Source: an uncultured Dorea sp. (GTDB lineage: Bacteria > Bacillota > Clostridia > Lachnospirales > Lachnospiraceae). Taken from it: a DNA stretch of 64,000 nt. Made by a program: the position numbers and the translations under genes. Every line of letters begins with the position of its first letter. Positions within the stretch are counted from its first letter, which is position 1. The stretch lies in contig CAJTOH010000017.1 in NCBI GenBank assembly GCA_910577685.1, forward strand, positions 17,346 through 81,345. Direction: 5' to 3'. The notes beneath the pieces were generated by a model. It ran no database searches. It was not told the origin of the DNA and was given only the letters and a program-made list of their open reading frames with translations. Of the stretch, positions 1 through 7,366 are shown piece after piece.

Positions 1-359
1 GGAAAGAATATCCCTTAATCGACCTGCATCTGTTGGGGCAGGAGCCTTTTATCCTGCATTTCCCGGAACAGACCACCGGGCATATTGCGCTAGAATTGTT
101 TGAAAAATACGCGATCCGGCCGCCGGTACCCATACGCACAAGGAATACCGTAACCTGCGTCAAGCTCTGCCAAAAGGGGCTTGGACTGTGCTTTATCCCG
201 GAAAATTATATGAAAAATATGGAGCTGCTAAAGCCGCCCCTGTGTTTTTCCGTGGGAGACGAAGGGGCGTACAGCGCCCTGACCATCGCATACCGGAAAG
301 GCGCTTATCTCCCTGTCTATGCCCGGGACTTTATCCGGATTGCCCAGCAAAACCTGTGA
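1..359 (+). CDS. LysR-family transcriptional regulator, C-terminal part (cut by window edge)
   Basis: The reading frame is open from base 3 and ends with TGA at 357-359, so only about the last 118 residues of the effector-binding domain are present. The pattern is that of LysR-type regulators: a segment starting YPLIDLHLLGQEPFIL, then VTCVKLCQKGLGLCFIPENY, which matches the usual region where these proteins scan a 'V..G.G...P' turn near the second subdomain. The DNA-binding helix-turn-helix would lie upstream of the window. The TTG at base 33 is internal, not a start. Its target genes cannot be told from here; the next gene is convergent. Confidence 0.7.
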   Translation, partial: KEYPLIDLHLLGQEPFILHFPEQTTGHIALELFEKYAIRPPVPIRTRNTVTCVKLCQKGLGLCFIPENYMKNMELLKPPLCFSVGDEGAYSALTIAYRKGAYLPVYARDFIRIAQQNL

Positions 360-367
360 AAACCGGA

Positions 368-407
368 TTTCCCCAAAGGCATGCCATAAAACGTACCTTT
401 GGGGAAA
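368..407. terminator. inverted repeat between convergent genes, possible bidirectional terminator
   Basis: A perfect 12-bp stem (TTTCCCCAAAGG at 368-379, CCTTTGGGGAAA at 396-407) with a 16-nt loop sits between the stop codons of the LysR-family gene and the fucosidase. No clear U-run follows on either strand, so termination is likely but not certain. Confidence 0.5.
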
Positions 408-413
408 CCTAAT

Positions 414-1895
414 CTATATCACTTCTACCCTGACCGCCACAGGCAAGTCTCTGCACAGCCTGCGCTCCACATGCAGCCCTTCTTCATCCTGCCGCCAGCT
501 CACCGTTTCATTCTCCTCCCCAAGTATCCGCACTTCTTTGATCAAACCATGGAACATCGTCGTCTCTCCTACTTGCTTCGCCATAGACCGGATGCACACT
601 TTCCCGTCCTGCGGCCATCTCATCACGATTGCATAGATCATCCTTCCCTTTGACGTAAAGCGTATATCTTCGCTTGTGTAGGGGATCTCGTCATTATCCG
701 AGAACGGCCCCTCGGGCAGCTTTGTACTCCCTTCCGCCTGCCTGCGCCACACGCCGGTTCCGTATATCGCCTCTCCGTTCACTTTGAGCCAGCCGCCGAT
801 CTCCCGCAAAATCCTCTCGTCCTCCTCCGGAATGGACCCATCCCCCTTGGGGCCGACATTCAAGAGCATATTCCCGTTCCGGCAGACGGTCTCCACAAGG
901 GCGCAGATAATCTGTCTGCTTGTCTTGTAATCCGGATTATCCGTATAGCACCAGGAATTCTTCGCAATCGCCGTGTCCGTCTGCCACAGATACGGAACCG
1001 CCTCGTCAAGTCCTCCGCGCTCCACCTCCACGATGCCGCTGCCAAACGCCATTGCGTCGTACTTATAGCAGATTCCTACTTCCTTTCCCCATTCAAGTCC
1101 TCTGTTATAGTAATACGCCGCCATCTTCTGAAATACTTCGCGGAACGCCTCATGCTGCACCCACCAGTCAAAATAGATCAAAGAAGGCCGATAACTGTCA
1201 ATGATCTCGCACACTCTTAAAAGCCAGTCGTTCAGGAATTCCTCCGTAGGGTAGGGTTGGCTCCTAAGCTCCACAAAATCCGGTTCCGGCATGGCAGGCC
1301 AATAGAAATCCCCTCTCTTTAACGGTTCCTTGATATCGCTGTCGAATTCCTTTCCATGCCCCATGAAAAACCAGTGTTCCGCCCTGTGGCTTGACGTACA
1401 GAAACGCAGCCCCTGACTTTCGGCCTCTTCTTTTAATTCACCTATTATGTCCCTGCGCGGCCCCATATCCCACGCATTATACTTCGACAGTGCGCTTCTG
1501 TACATCTGGAATCCGTCATGATGCTCCGCCACCGGGAAAATGTATCTGGCTCCCGCATCTTTGAACAACCGGATCCATTCCTCAGGATTGAACTTGTCCG
1601 CCGTAAACATCGGGATAAAATCCTTGTATCCAAAGTCCTTCTGCTCTCCATACGTCTTGCGGTGCCACTCCCACTCTTCCTTCTCCTGAATATACATATT
1701 CCTCGAATACCATTCACAGTTATGTGCGGGAATACTGTAAAGCCCCCAGTGAATGAAGATCCCGAACTTCTCGCCGTGAAACCATGACGGAGGACGCCAT
1801 CTGCACAGGGAATCCCAATCCGCATGATATTCCCCCTCCTTTACGATCCGGTCTATTTCTTCCAATCTTTCTCGTTCTCTTTCCATACTTTCCAT
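414..1895 (-). CDS. alpha-L-fucosidase, glycoside hydrolase family 29
   Basis: Predicted retaining alpha-L-fucosidase that removes fucose from glycans. The 493-residue protein has the GH29 TIM-barrel signatures: WFHGEKFGIFIHWG near residues 38-51, the EHHDGF motif near 124-129, and LIYFDWWV near 239-246, in which Asp243 fits the catalytic nucleophile of the family. The motif NMLLNVGPKGDGSIP follows, typical of the end of the catalytic domain. There is no signal peptide, so it should be cytoplasmic and act on imported oligosaccharides. The ATG at 1895 has GAGGAG about 10 nt upstream. No transporter is adjacent in the window. Family certainty is high; substrate linkage is not readable. Confidence 0.9.
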   Translation of the reverse strand: MESMERERERLEEIDRIVKEGEYHADWDSLCRWRPPSWFHGEKFGIFIHWGLYSIPAHNCEWYSRNMYIQEKEEWEWHRKTYGEQKDFGYKDFIPMFTADKFNPEEWIRLFKDAGARYIFPVAEHHDGFQMYRSALSKYNAWDMGPRRDIIGELKEEAESQGLRFCTSSHRAEHWFFMGHGKEFDSDIKEPLKRGDFYWPAMPEPDFVELRSQPYPTEEFLNDWLLRVCEIIDSYRPSLIYFDWWVQHEAFREVFQKMAAYYYNRGLEWGKEVGICYKYDAMAFGSGIVEVERGGLDEAVPYLWQTDTAIAKNSWCYTDNPDYKTSRQIICALVETVCRNGNMLLNVGPKGDGSIPEEDERILREIGGWLKVNGEAIYGTGVWRRQAEGSTKLPEGPFSDNDEIPYTSEDIRFTSKGRMIYAIVMRWPQDGKVCIRSMAKQVGETTMFHGLIKEVRILGEENETVSWRQDEEGLHVERRLCRDLPVAVRVEVI

Positions 1896-2001
1896 TCCGC
1901 CGTCTCCTCAAATGATTCATTTTCCTAGATAATACCATAATCATGAATCCCTGTCTAACATAACGGCTGATAATTCTGCAAGCTATCTATAGAAATTATG
2001 T

Positions 2002-2035
2002 TATAATAAAAAGAAAAATAATAATGCATGGAGGT
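2002..2035 (+). promoter_or_regulatory. promoter -10 and ribosome site for the acetyltransferase
   Basis: TATAAT at 2002-2007 lies in an AT-rich stretch and GGAGGT at 2030-2035 precedes the ATG at 2041. A good -35 box is not visible at the normal distance. Confidence 0.5.
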
Positions 2036-2040
2036 ATGAA

Positions 2041-2643
2041 ATGACAGAACAGGAAAAAATGAAAAAAGGATATCTTTGGCTTGACGATGACGAGAATATG
2101 GCTTTGCAGGCTCAAACAAAGAGTTTTGTGAATAAGTTTAACAGCTTGCCGCCGGAAGATATGGAAGGACGCGAAGCTCTGCTCAAGGATATTTTCGGAA
2201 ACGTCGGCGAAAATGTATGGATTGTCCCCCCGCTTACGGCCGCAGTCGGGAAATATGTATCAATCGGAGACGGCACATATGCCAATATGAACCTGACTCT
2301 GATTGACGACTGGAAAATAACCATTGGAAAGCATGTCCTTATTGGACCGAACGTAACTCTGAGTACGACGGGACATCCTATTCATCCGAAGCATCGCGCA
2401 GACGGCATGTATTCATTTCCTATTACGGTGGGGGATAATGTGTGGATCGGGGCTAATGTAATTATCCTGCCAGGCGTTACGATCGGAGAAAATTCCGTGA
2501 TAGGCGCAGGGTCGGTAGTAACAAAAGATATACCGGCAAATGTAGTCGCATTCGGAAGCCCTTGTAAGGTATACCGGGAAATCAATGAACATGATGCGGA
2601 GTATTACTTTAAGGACAGACGGTTTGATGAACAGCCGGATTAA
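2041..2643 (+). CDS. sugar O-acetyltransferase (maltose/galactoside acetyltransferase type)
   Basis: Predicted acetyl-CoA-dependent O-acetyltransferase of the LacA/Maa group, 200 residues, the usual length. The N-terminal helical segment is followed by left-handed beta-helix hexapeptide repeats (IGDGTYANMNLTL, IGKHVLIGPNVTL, VGDNVWIGANVIILPGVTIG, IGAGSVVTKDIPANVVAFG). The TTGHPI motif near residue 110 holds the histidine that acts as catalytic base in this family. The start ATG follows a GGAGGT site. It is a single-gene unit diverging from the fucosidase. A role in acetylating sugars for export or detoxification is the family norm; the true substrate is unknown. Confidence 0.88.
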   Translation: MTEQEKMKKGYLWLDDDENMALQAQTKSFVNKFNSLPPEDMEGREALLKDIFGNVGENVWIVPPLTAAVGKYVSIGDGTYANMNLTLIDDWKITIGKHVLIGPNVTLSTTGHPIHPKHRADGMYSFPITVGDNVWIGANVIILPGVTIGENSVIGAGSVVTKDIPANVVAFGSPCKVYREINEHDAEYYFKDRRFDEQPD

Positions 2644-2699
2644 AATCTTTGGCGGCATATAAATTATTCCCGGCTATCCTCTCGGGATTTAGATCAGCC

Positions 2700-2780
2700 G
2701 GAAGAGAATCTCATTCGTATCTTCGTTCTCCTATATTTCCAAACAAAGGGCTGCGACAGATATTAATGAGATTCTCTTCC
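2700..2780. repeat. 81-bp element bounded by perfect 16-bp inverted repeats
   Basis: GGAAGAGAATCTCATT at 2700-2715 is repeated in perfect inverse orientation at 2765-2780 with 49 bp between. It follows the acetyltransferase gene. There is no U-run, so it is not a standard terminator. It could be a structured RNA end or a short inverted-repeat element; no target-site duplication is evident. Confidence 0.5.
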
Positions 2781-3001
2781 CCTGAAATGTGATCTATACC
2801 ACCGCCTCAATCAGAATTTTGTCGCCAAGAACAACCTCTTTTACTCCGATTTCCTTTATTTATTAACTGGACTTATGAAAAGATTTTATTCGATTTTGAA
2901 CGGTCTAAAACGGTGCTTGTAAAAAAAGGAATTTTGAAAAAATAAGAAAAAAAGAACGGAGACTTAGGTCTAAAAGGACAATGAGAGAAAGAGTAAGTAA
3001 C
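2781..3001. other. AT-rich intergenic stretch without a supported gene
   Basis: I see no supported gene here. On the minus strand 2794-2859 there is a short open frame ending EVVLGDKILIEAVV then a stop, which reads like the tail of a lost protein, but an in-frame stop lies just upstream. The rest is A-rich low-complexity sequence. Confidence 0.4.
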
Positions 3002-3029
3002 AAAAAACCCCGAAAATCGGGGTTTTTTG
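3002..3029. terminator. strong bidirectional rho-independent terminator next to tRNA-Cys
   Basis: A 9-bp stem AACCCCGA/TCGGGGTT type hairpin is flanked by six A residues on one side and six T residues on the other, so it can end transcription in both directions. On the minus strand it begins directly after the tRNA 3' end. Confidence 0.85.
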
Positions 3030-3031
3030 AG

Positions 3032-3103
3032 AGGCGCAGACCGGATTTGAACCGGTGAATCAGGGTGTTGCAGACCCATGCCTTACCACTTGGCTACTGC
3101 GCC
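3032..3103 (-). tRNA. tRNA-Cys (anticodon GCA)
   Basis: The minus strand folds as a 72-nt tRNA: acceptor stem GGCGCAG/CTGCGCC, a D-arm with AGTGGTAAGGC, an anticodon loop CTGCAAC giving GCA, and a T-arm ACCGGTTCAAATCCGGT. The discriminator base is U, as expected for tRNA-Cys. The top pair of the anticodon stem is a mismatch. The CCA end is not encoded. A terminator follows immediately. Confidence 0.93.
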
Positions 3104-3220
3104 TTATCATATATCTTACATTTCTCTACATTGTGCTCAAGCACTTAATTAGTATAACAAATACTTTCCATTTCGTCAATACTTTATTTCTCTATTTTTA
3201 TAAAAATTTTTATAAAAAGC

Positions 3221-4360
3221 TCAAAAATATCCCGTCCCAAGCCGCAGTATATAGATCGCCACCATAATCTTTACCCTATTCTCGTTCTTCAATATATCAT
3301 ATCCCAGAACTTTCTTGATCTTATCCAGCTTATACGCCAGCGTATTCTTATGGCAGTACAAAGCCCGCGCCGTGTGTACCGCGCTGCAGTCATTTTCAAA
3401 ATACGTTTCTAAAATATCCATATAATCCGTGCGGTTCTCCCTGTCATACTTCAGCAGTTCCCCCACCGTCTCATTCACAAATTCCGGATAGATGGCCTCC
3501 TCCTTTACATCCGTCAGAATCTTGTAAATGCCCAGTTCATCATAGATTAACAGGTTCTTCGGGATCGCGGTCTTAGTCAGCCTGTAGGCCGTGTATGCAT
3601 TCTCATAGGATCTGTGTATATCCCTGATCCCGTCTGCCAGCGTGCCGATTCCTGCATACACGTTGAGATCTTTTCCGCACATCTTACGTAATTCCTCCCA
3701 AATCTTCCTGAGAGGGCAGCCTGCCGCAAGAATGATAAGCCTTCCGTTCTCCTCATACGCAATCATGTTCTCCAAAATAAACCGCATTGACTTTTCAATC
3801 TTGTCCAGACGTTCATTTCCCGTCTCCTCATCATATGCATGGCAGCTAAGAATAACCACCACATATTCCATATCCCGCAGGAAACCATTTCTCTCAAAAT
3901 GACTCAGATAAGAGCCTTCATTCTCCGGATAATAGATCGAATTCTTAAGCGCCGCAATCAGGTTCGTTTCCCGCTGTTCATTCTTAAGAAGTATCTCCGC
4001 AAACAAGTGCATAATGTCAATATACGGCGTCGTCCAAGACGCCGAAAATATAGGGAAATGGATCTCGTTGCAGTAGTCTATGATCTCCCGGGAGAATGTC
4101 TTCTTCCCCCTGAACGACATAATCAACCCGCCTACATGGCGTCTGTCAAGCTCTGTTATATATCTTTTCAGCCATTCCTCCGAGGTGCAGCTTAACCCGG
4201 AAAAGAATACCAGTTCCTCTCCGTGCAGGGATGAGATAAACTCAATATCTTCTACCACATGCATCCATGCAATCATTTTGCCAAAGCAGCTCTCCGTATG
4301 TAATCTAACATGATACTGCGGCGGGATTGCCGCATACAGTTCCTTTAACGCAACCGCCAT
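3221..4360 (-). CDS. PucR/CdaR-type helix-turn-helix transcriptional regulator
   Basis: A 379-residue cytoplasmic regulator. Residues 1-125 resemble the PucR N-terminal domain (segments VEDIEFISSLHGEELVFFSG and HVGGLIMSFRGKKTFSREII). The middle resembles the GGDEF-like fold of this family without catalytic motifs. The C-terminus carries the diagnostic PucR helix-turn-helix: ETYFENDCSAVHTARALYCH then KNTLAYKLDKIKKVLGYDI. Such proteins usually control catabolic genes for purines, sugars or acids, but no catabolic operon is adjacent, so the target is unknown. The ATG at 4360 has GGTGAGGAG just upstream. Confidence 0.85.
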   Translation of the reverse strand: MAVALKELYAAIPPQYHVRLHTESCFGKMIAWMHVVEDIEFISSLHGEELVFFSGLSCTSEEWLKRYITELDRRHVGGLIMSFRGKKTFSREIIDYCNEIHFPIFSASWTTPYIDIMHLFAEILLKNEQRETNLIAALKNSIYYPENEGSYLSHFERNGFLRDMEYVVVILSCHAYDEETGNERLDKIEKSMRFILENMIAYEENGRLIILAAGCPLRKIWEELRKMCGKDLNVYAGIGTLADGIRDIHRSYENAYTAYRLTKTAIPKNLLIYDELGIYKILTDVKEEAIYPEFVNETVGELLKYDRENRTDYMDILETYFENDCSAVHTARALYCHKNTLAYKLDKIKKVLGYDILKNENRVKIMVAIYILRLGTGYF

Positions 4361-4388
4361 CGCTCCTCACCAATCCTTTTCATTGCTT

Positions 4389-4459
4389 AAGCAGCACAAG
4401 ATCCCTTTAAAAAGGCTGCTTTTTATGTACAGTATAGCATCATTGTGCCTCAGACACAA
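4389..4459 (-). promoter_or_regulatory. promoter and leader hairpin of the PucR-type gene
   Basis: On the minus strand TTGTGT (4459-4454) and TATACT (4436-4431) are separated by 17 bp. The leader then holds an AAGCAGC/GCTGCTT inverted repeat (4415-4421 and 4389-4395) that could be an operator or RNA hairpin before the ribosome site. Confidence 0.5.
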
Positions 4460-4591
4460 TTATTTCATAAATTTCTGTCTGCAAAAACCATTCCAAATGA
4501 CTTCACTTCATGGTATATTGTATATGGAACACAAAAAATCTCCCCGAAATTTGTGTTTTTTATTTCAACCTTCAGATTATTTTCAAGAAAA
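4460..4591. other. intergenic stretch with a weak hairpin
   Basis: No coding region is supported. AACACAAA at 4528-4535 and TTTGTGTT at 4550-4557 form an 8-bp stem followed by a short T-run on the plus strand, a weak terminator-like structure upstream of the clearer one at 4592. A small RNA between 4460 and 4627 is possible but I found no good promoter for it. Confidence 0.3.
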
Positions 4592-4627
4592 GACCCCCGA
4601 AGTTCTTGCTTCCGGGTCCTTTTTCTT
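4592..4627 (+). terminator. rho-independent terminator-like hairpin
   Basis: GACCCCCGAAG pairs with CTTCCGGGTC across a 6-nt loop and is followed by CTTTTTCTTT. It points rightwards although no gene upstream on that strand is supported, which suggests a small transcript or a leftover terminator. Confidence 0.55.
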
Positions 4628-4777
4628 TACAAATTCATGAAAATATGGCACACTTAATCATATATTTTACCGTATGTATTTCAAACTCATGCTTATATCA
4701 ATGAATTTACATACAGGATTGACAGATAGACAGACAGGATTGATACATACGGATATAACGAGGAAGCGAGGCGCCCT

Positions 4778-5350
4778 ATGAACAAATTCTTACTGAACAT
4801 ATTGAAACCCTTTTCTTTTCTCCCCGCCCTGCTTATGATGTACGTCATATACAGTTTTTCCGCACAGACCGGCGAGGTTTCCGGAAATTTGAGTTACAAG
4901 GTAAGCTACAAGCTTGTCGAAATCGGGAACGATGTGCTGGAGACGGGATTTACGCAAGAGCAAATCAGCCGGTATGCCCACAGGATTGAACATCCGGTGC
5001 GGAAACTTGCCCATATGACCGAGTATTTTCTGCTGGCTGTCGCCGTATCGTTTCCGTTCTACGTATACGGACTCAGAGGGTTCGCGCTCATGGTGGTGGC
5101 CGGACTTATCTGCGTAGGCTTCGCCGCAGGCGACGAATACCATCAGTCCTTTGTCGCCGGACGGGGGCCGTCGAAAAAAGACGTCATGATTGACAGCATC
5201 GGAGCCTTTTTCGGGATCCTGTTCGTCCGCATCATATGCTGGACTGTGCTGGCGCCCTTCCGCGTCGCAAAACGCTTGGAAGAGCGGGCGAGAAGGCGGG
5301 AACGGGCGCTTGACCGCGCAAGAGAGCGAAGGGCAGGACGGGTACGTTAG
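4778..5350 (+). CDS. VanZ-like membrane protein
   Basis: 190 residues with a first membrane segment near residues 12-28 and others near 85-105, 107-120 and 140-162. The VanZ-family motifs are clear: RKLAHMTEYFLLAVAVSF near residues 75-92 and the D-E-Y-H-Q signature in DEYHQSFVAGRGPSKKDVMI followed by DSIGAFFG. The tail (residues 165-190) is very rich in Arg and Glu and is probably a cytoplasmic extension. VanZ of the vanA element confers low-level teicoplanin resistance, but most VanZ-like proteins have no proven role. A weak promoter TTGACA (4719-4724) with a poor -10 precedes a GAGG-type ribosome site. Confidence 0.85.
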   Translation: MNKFLLNILKPFSFLPALLMMYVIYSFSAQTGEVSGNLSYKVSYKLVEIGNDVLETGFTQEQISRYAHRIEHPVRKLAHMTEYFLLAVAVSFPFYVYGLRGFALMVVAGLICVGFAAGDEYHQSFVAGRGPSKKDVMIDSIGAFFGILFVRIICWTVLAPFRVAKRLEERARRRERALDRARERRAGRVR

Positions 5351-5369
5351 TGTAGTACCTGCCCTGCCC
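5331..5369. terminator. imperfect hairpin between convergent genes
   Basis: GGGCAGG-ACGGGTAC pairs with GTACCTGCCCTGCCC with two mismatches; it overlaps the VanZ-like stop codon and lies 20 bp before the stop of the convergent LytTR regulator. A clear U-run is missing. Confidence 0.4.
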
Positions 5370-5389
5370 CCAATTACCTTAAAAGTTTC

Positions 5390-6124
5390 CTACATCCTAT
5401 CCAGCAACGCCCCTTTCATTCCCCTGGAAAACATACATTTCTCCCCATTTTTCATGAGAATCTCCCGCCCTTTCAGATTAAGCTCGGCAATCTGAGCTAC
5501 ATTCACCAGATAAGCCCTGTGTACCCGAAGAAATCTCTCGCCGAACTTCTCCTCCAACTCCTGCATACTCCCGATAAAATCAATCCGGTCATGATACCCA
5601 TGCAGCTCAATTCTGTGGGTTCTGCCCGCGGTTTCAAAAAACACAATCTCATCCACAGGGATATGCTTAACCACGTCCATCACTTTCACGGAAAAGTACT
5701 CCCTCTCCTCCCCCTTTTCCTTACGCATACGCTCAGTAATCACCTTCAGGCAGCGGCAAAGCCCTTTCTTAAGCTTCTTTGGATTTCCCTTCACGATATA
5801 ATCTAATGCTTCCAGATGATAACGGAACGTCTCAAATGCCAGATCCGAAAATGCCGTCACATAAATCAGGAAACCTCTGGAATCCAGTTTCCGAATCTCC
5901 TGCCCAAGTCCGAAGCCGTCCATCGACTCCCCCTTAAGCTCAATATCAAGAAAATAGATTCCCCGCCCCGGCGACTCCTTCACAGCCTGAATAATCTCCT
6001 GGGGATGCCCGCTGCACAGCACGACTTCCATGTCATAGCCCTCAATCATAATCTGTTTTTCCAGATATTCCTTCTGTTCAGCACGAATCTTCGCATCATC
6101 CTCACATATATAAACCGGAATCAT
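5390..6124 (-). CDS. LytTR-family response regulator (AgrA/LytR type)
   Basis: 244 residues: an N-terminal receiver (ICEDD acidic pair near residues 6-10; phospho-acceptor Asp in GIYFLDIELKG near residue 60) and a C-terminal LytTR DNA-binding domain with FFETAGRTHRIELHG and FLRVHRAYLVNVAQI. LytTR regulators bind paired sites upstream of membrane, bacteriocin or quorum-sensing genes. It is the last gene of the leftward operon ABC ATPase, permease, GHKL kinase, CPBP protease, regulator, and is the natural partner of the GHKL kinase at 7367-8731. The ATG at 6124 has a GAGGGG site. Confidence 0.9.
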   Translation of the reverse strand: MIPVYICEDDAKIRAEQKEYLEKQIMIEGYDMEVVLCSGHPQEIIQAVKESPGRGIYFLDIELKGESMDGFGLGQEIRKLDSRGFLIYVTAFSDLAFETFRYHLEALDYIVKGNPKKLKKGLCRCLKVITERMRKEKGEEREYFSVKVMDVVKHIPVDEIVFFETAGRTHRIELHGYHDRIDFIGSMQELEEKFGERFLRVHRAYLVNVAQIAELNLKGREILMKNGEKCMFSRGMKGALLDRM

Positions 6125-6177
6125 TCCCCAATCCCCTCTCTTATTCGTTACGCGGCTGCAGGTATTTCAGACAACTT

Positions 6178-7251
6178 TTATAAGGCGGATGTGTTATAGG
6201 CCGCAGCCGGCGCGGCGGTAACCTCAAGCGGCTCCTCACTGCGATACTGTTTCGCAAAGATGAATAGCCCAAACATAAGCCCATTGATTAAAAGCGTAAC
6301 CGGAATATCCATCCAAGACATACTGTTATTTTCCACCGCATCTGCGGAAAACGTTCCGGAAACGACCATGATCAGATTATTATTCAGAAAATGTATGATT
6401 GCAGGCACCCATATATTCTCTGTCTTCATGTACGCAAACCCAAGGAATATCCCAAGGGTCACACAATTAATGATCTGGGTCACTGTCATAATCACTCCAT
6501 ACTCCGGCGTTACATAGTAGAAGAAATCCAGCGGCAGATGCCAAAGTCCCCATACCACGCCAAGAAGCAGCACGCCCTTTCGCAGACCAAATTTCTTTTG
6601 AAGGATGGGCTGCAAATAATACCTCCACCCATACTCTTCTCCAAAGAAGGCGATATATCCCAGCAAAAAATTCAAGGGCATGATTGCAAAATAAATCCAC
6701 GCCTCCGCGCTTGTCATAATCGCGGCAAACTCCTGTAACTGTCCCGCCAAGCCGTTAAAAACCGCCACCCTCGCTAAATACAGAACTAAAAACAACAGGA
6801 TACATCCTACGGAAGCCCTAAAGTTCCTCCATTTGATTCCATAAGCGGCCCTTTTCTTTTTCCCTGCCGCAATTAAACAAATCAGGCAAATAATGCTCCC
6901 CGCCGCCATCAGATATTGAACCGCCAAGCTGAACAACGGCGCCGTCCCTCCCGGCATCGTCACCACGGTATCTGGCTTCCATACGGAAAGTACCGTAAAT
7001 ATGATGGAAATAACCGTCGTCAGAATAAAACAGATATAGAATGACCGCGGCATTTCCCTATCTTCCCTGCGGGTCAAAAGAAACGCGAACATAACCCCCA
7101 TCGCGGGATATAACATCTGTGTAGAGGGAAACGCACTCAGCTCCAACTGGTTTAAACTTCCATACCACATCAAAAGCCCTAACAAGTACGGTATCCCGTA
7201 TGCGATCGCAATAAAAATATAAAGCTGCCGTTTTTCTGTTTTTGAACCCAT
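6178..7251 (-). CDS. CPBP-family intramembrane metalloprotease (CAAX protease-like)
   Basis: 357 residues with about eight hydrophobic segments. All three CPBP motifs are present: GEEYGWRYYL (the EExxxR motif), GVVWGLWHLPLDF (FxxxH-type) and HFLNNNL. In prokaryotes such proteins are often linked to bacteriocin self-immunity or to processing of small peptides. The gene sits between the kinase and regulator of one two-component system, with AAGGAGG before the ATG, which suggests a role in peptide sensing or peptide immunity. That link is an inference from context. Confidence 0.9.
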   Translation of the reverse strand: MGSKTEKRQLYIFIAIAYGIPYLLGLLMWYGSLNQLELSAFPSTQMLYPAMGVMFAFLLTRREDREMPRSFYICFILTTVISIIFTVLSVWKPDTVVTMPGGTAPLFSLAVQYLMAAGSIICLICLIAAGKKKRAAYGIKWRNFRASVGCILLFLVLYLARVAVFNGLAGQLQEFAAIMTSAEAWIYFAIMPLNFLLGYIAFFGEEYGWRYYLQPILQKKFGLRKGVLLLGVVWGLWHLPLDFFYYVTPEYGVIMTVTQIINCVTLGIFLGFAYMKTENIWVPAIIHFLNNNLIMVVSGTFSADAVENNSMSWMDIPVTLLINGLMFGLFIFAKQYRSEEPLEVTAAPAAAYNTSAL

Positions 7252-7289
7252 CTTTTGCTCCTCCTTACTTCCAAATCAATTCAACAGCT

Positions 7290-7364
7290 TTATTTTATAC
7301 GATTTTTTACGTTCTCAAACGGAAAATGCCTGAACCGGCATCTGTGATGCCTCAACGGTCCCAT
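7290..7364 (-). CDS. possible 24-residue cationic peptide gene (speculative)
   Basis: Directly after the kinase stop codon an ATG at 7364 is preceded by AGGAG at 9 nt and opens a 24-codon frame: MGPLRHHRCRFRHFPFENVK then NRIK. The peptide is strongly basic, contains one Cys, and lies between a GHKL kinase and a membrane protease gene. It has no recognisable leader or AgrD-like features. A hairpin (GGCATC-ACA-GATGCC) overlaps it, so this may equally be non-coding. Confidence 0.2.
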   Translation of the reverse strand: MGPLRHHRCRFRHFPFENVKNRIK

Positions 7365-7366
7365 AT

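Noticed and set aside
2794..2859. A C-terminal gene fragment ending EVVLGDKILIEAVV
   Set aside because: Only about 20 codons are open before an in-frame stop; too short to assign, so left as a comment.
4383..4657. Overlapping small frames upstream of the VanZ-like gene
   Set aside because: They lack ribosome sites and run through a terminator hairpin and the promoter of the PucR-type gene.
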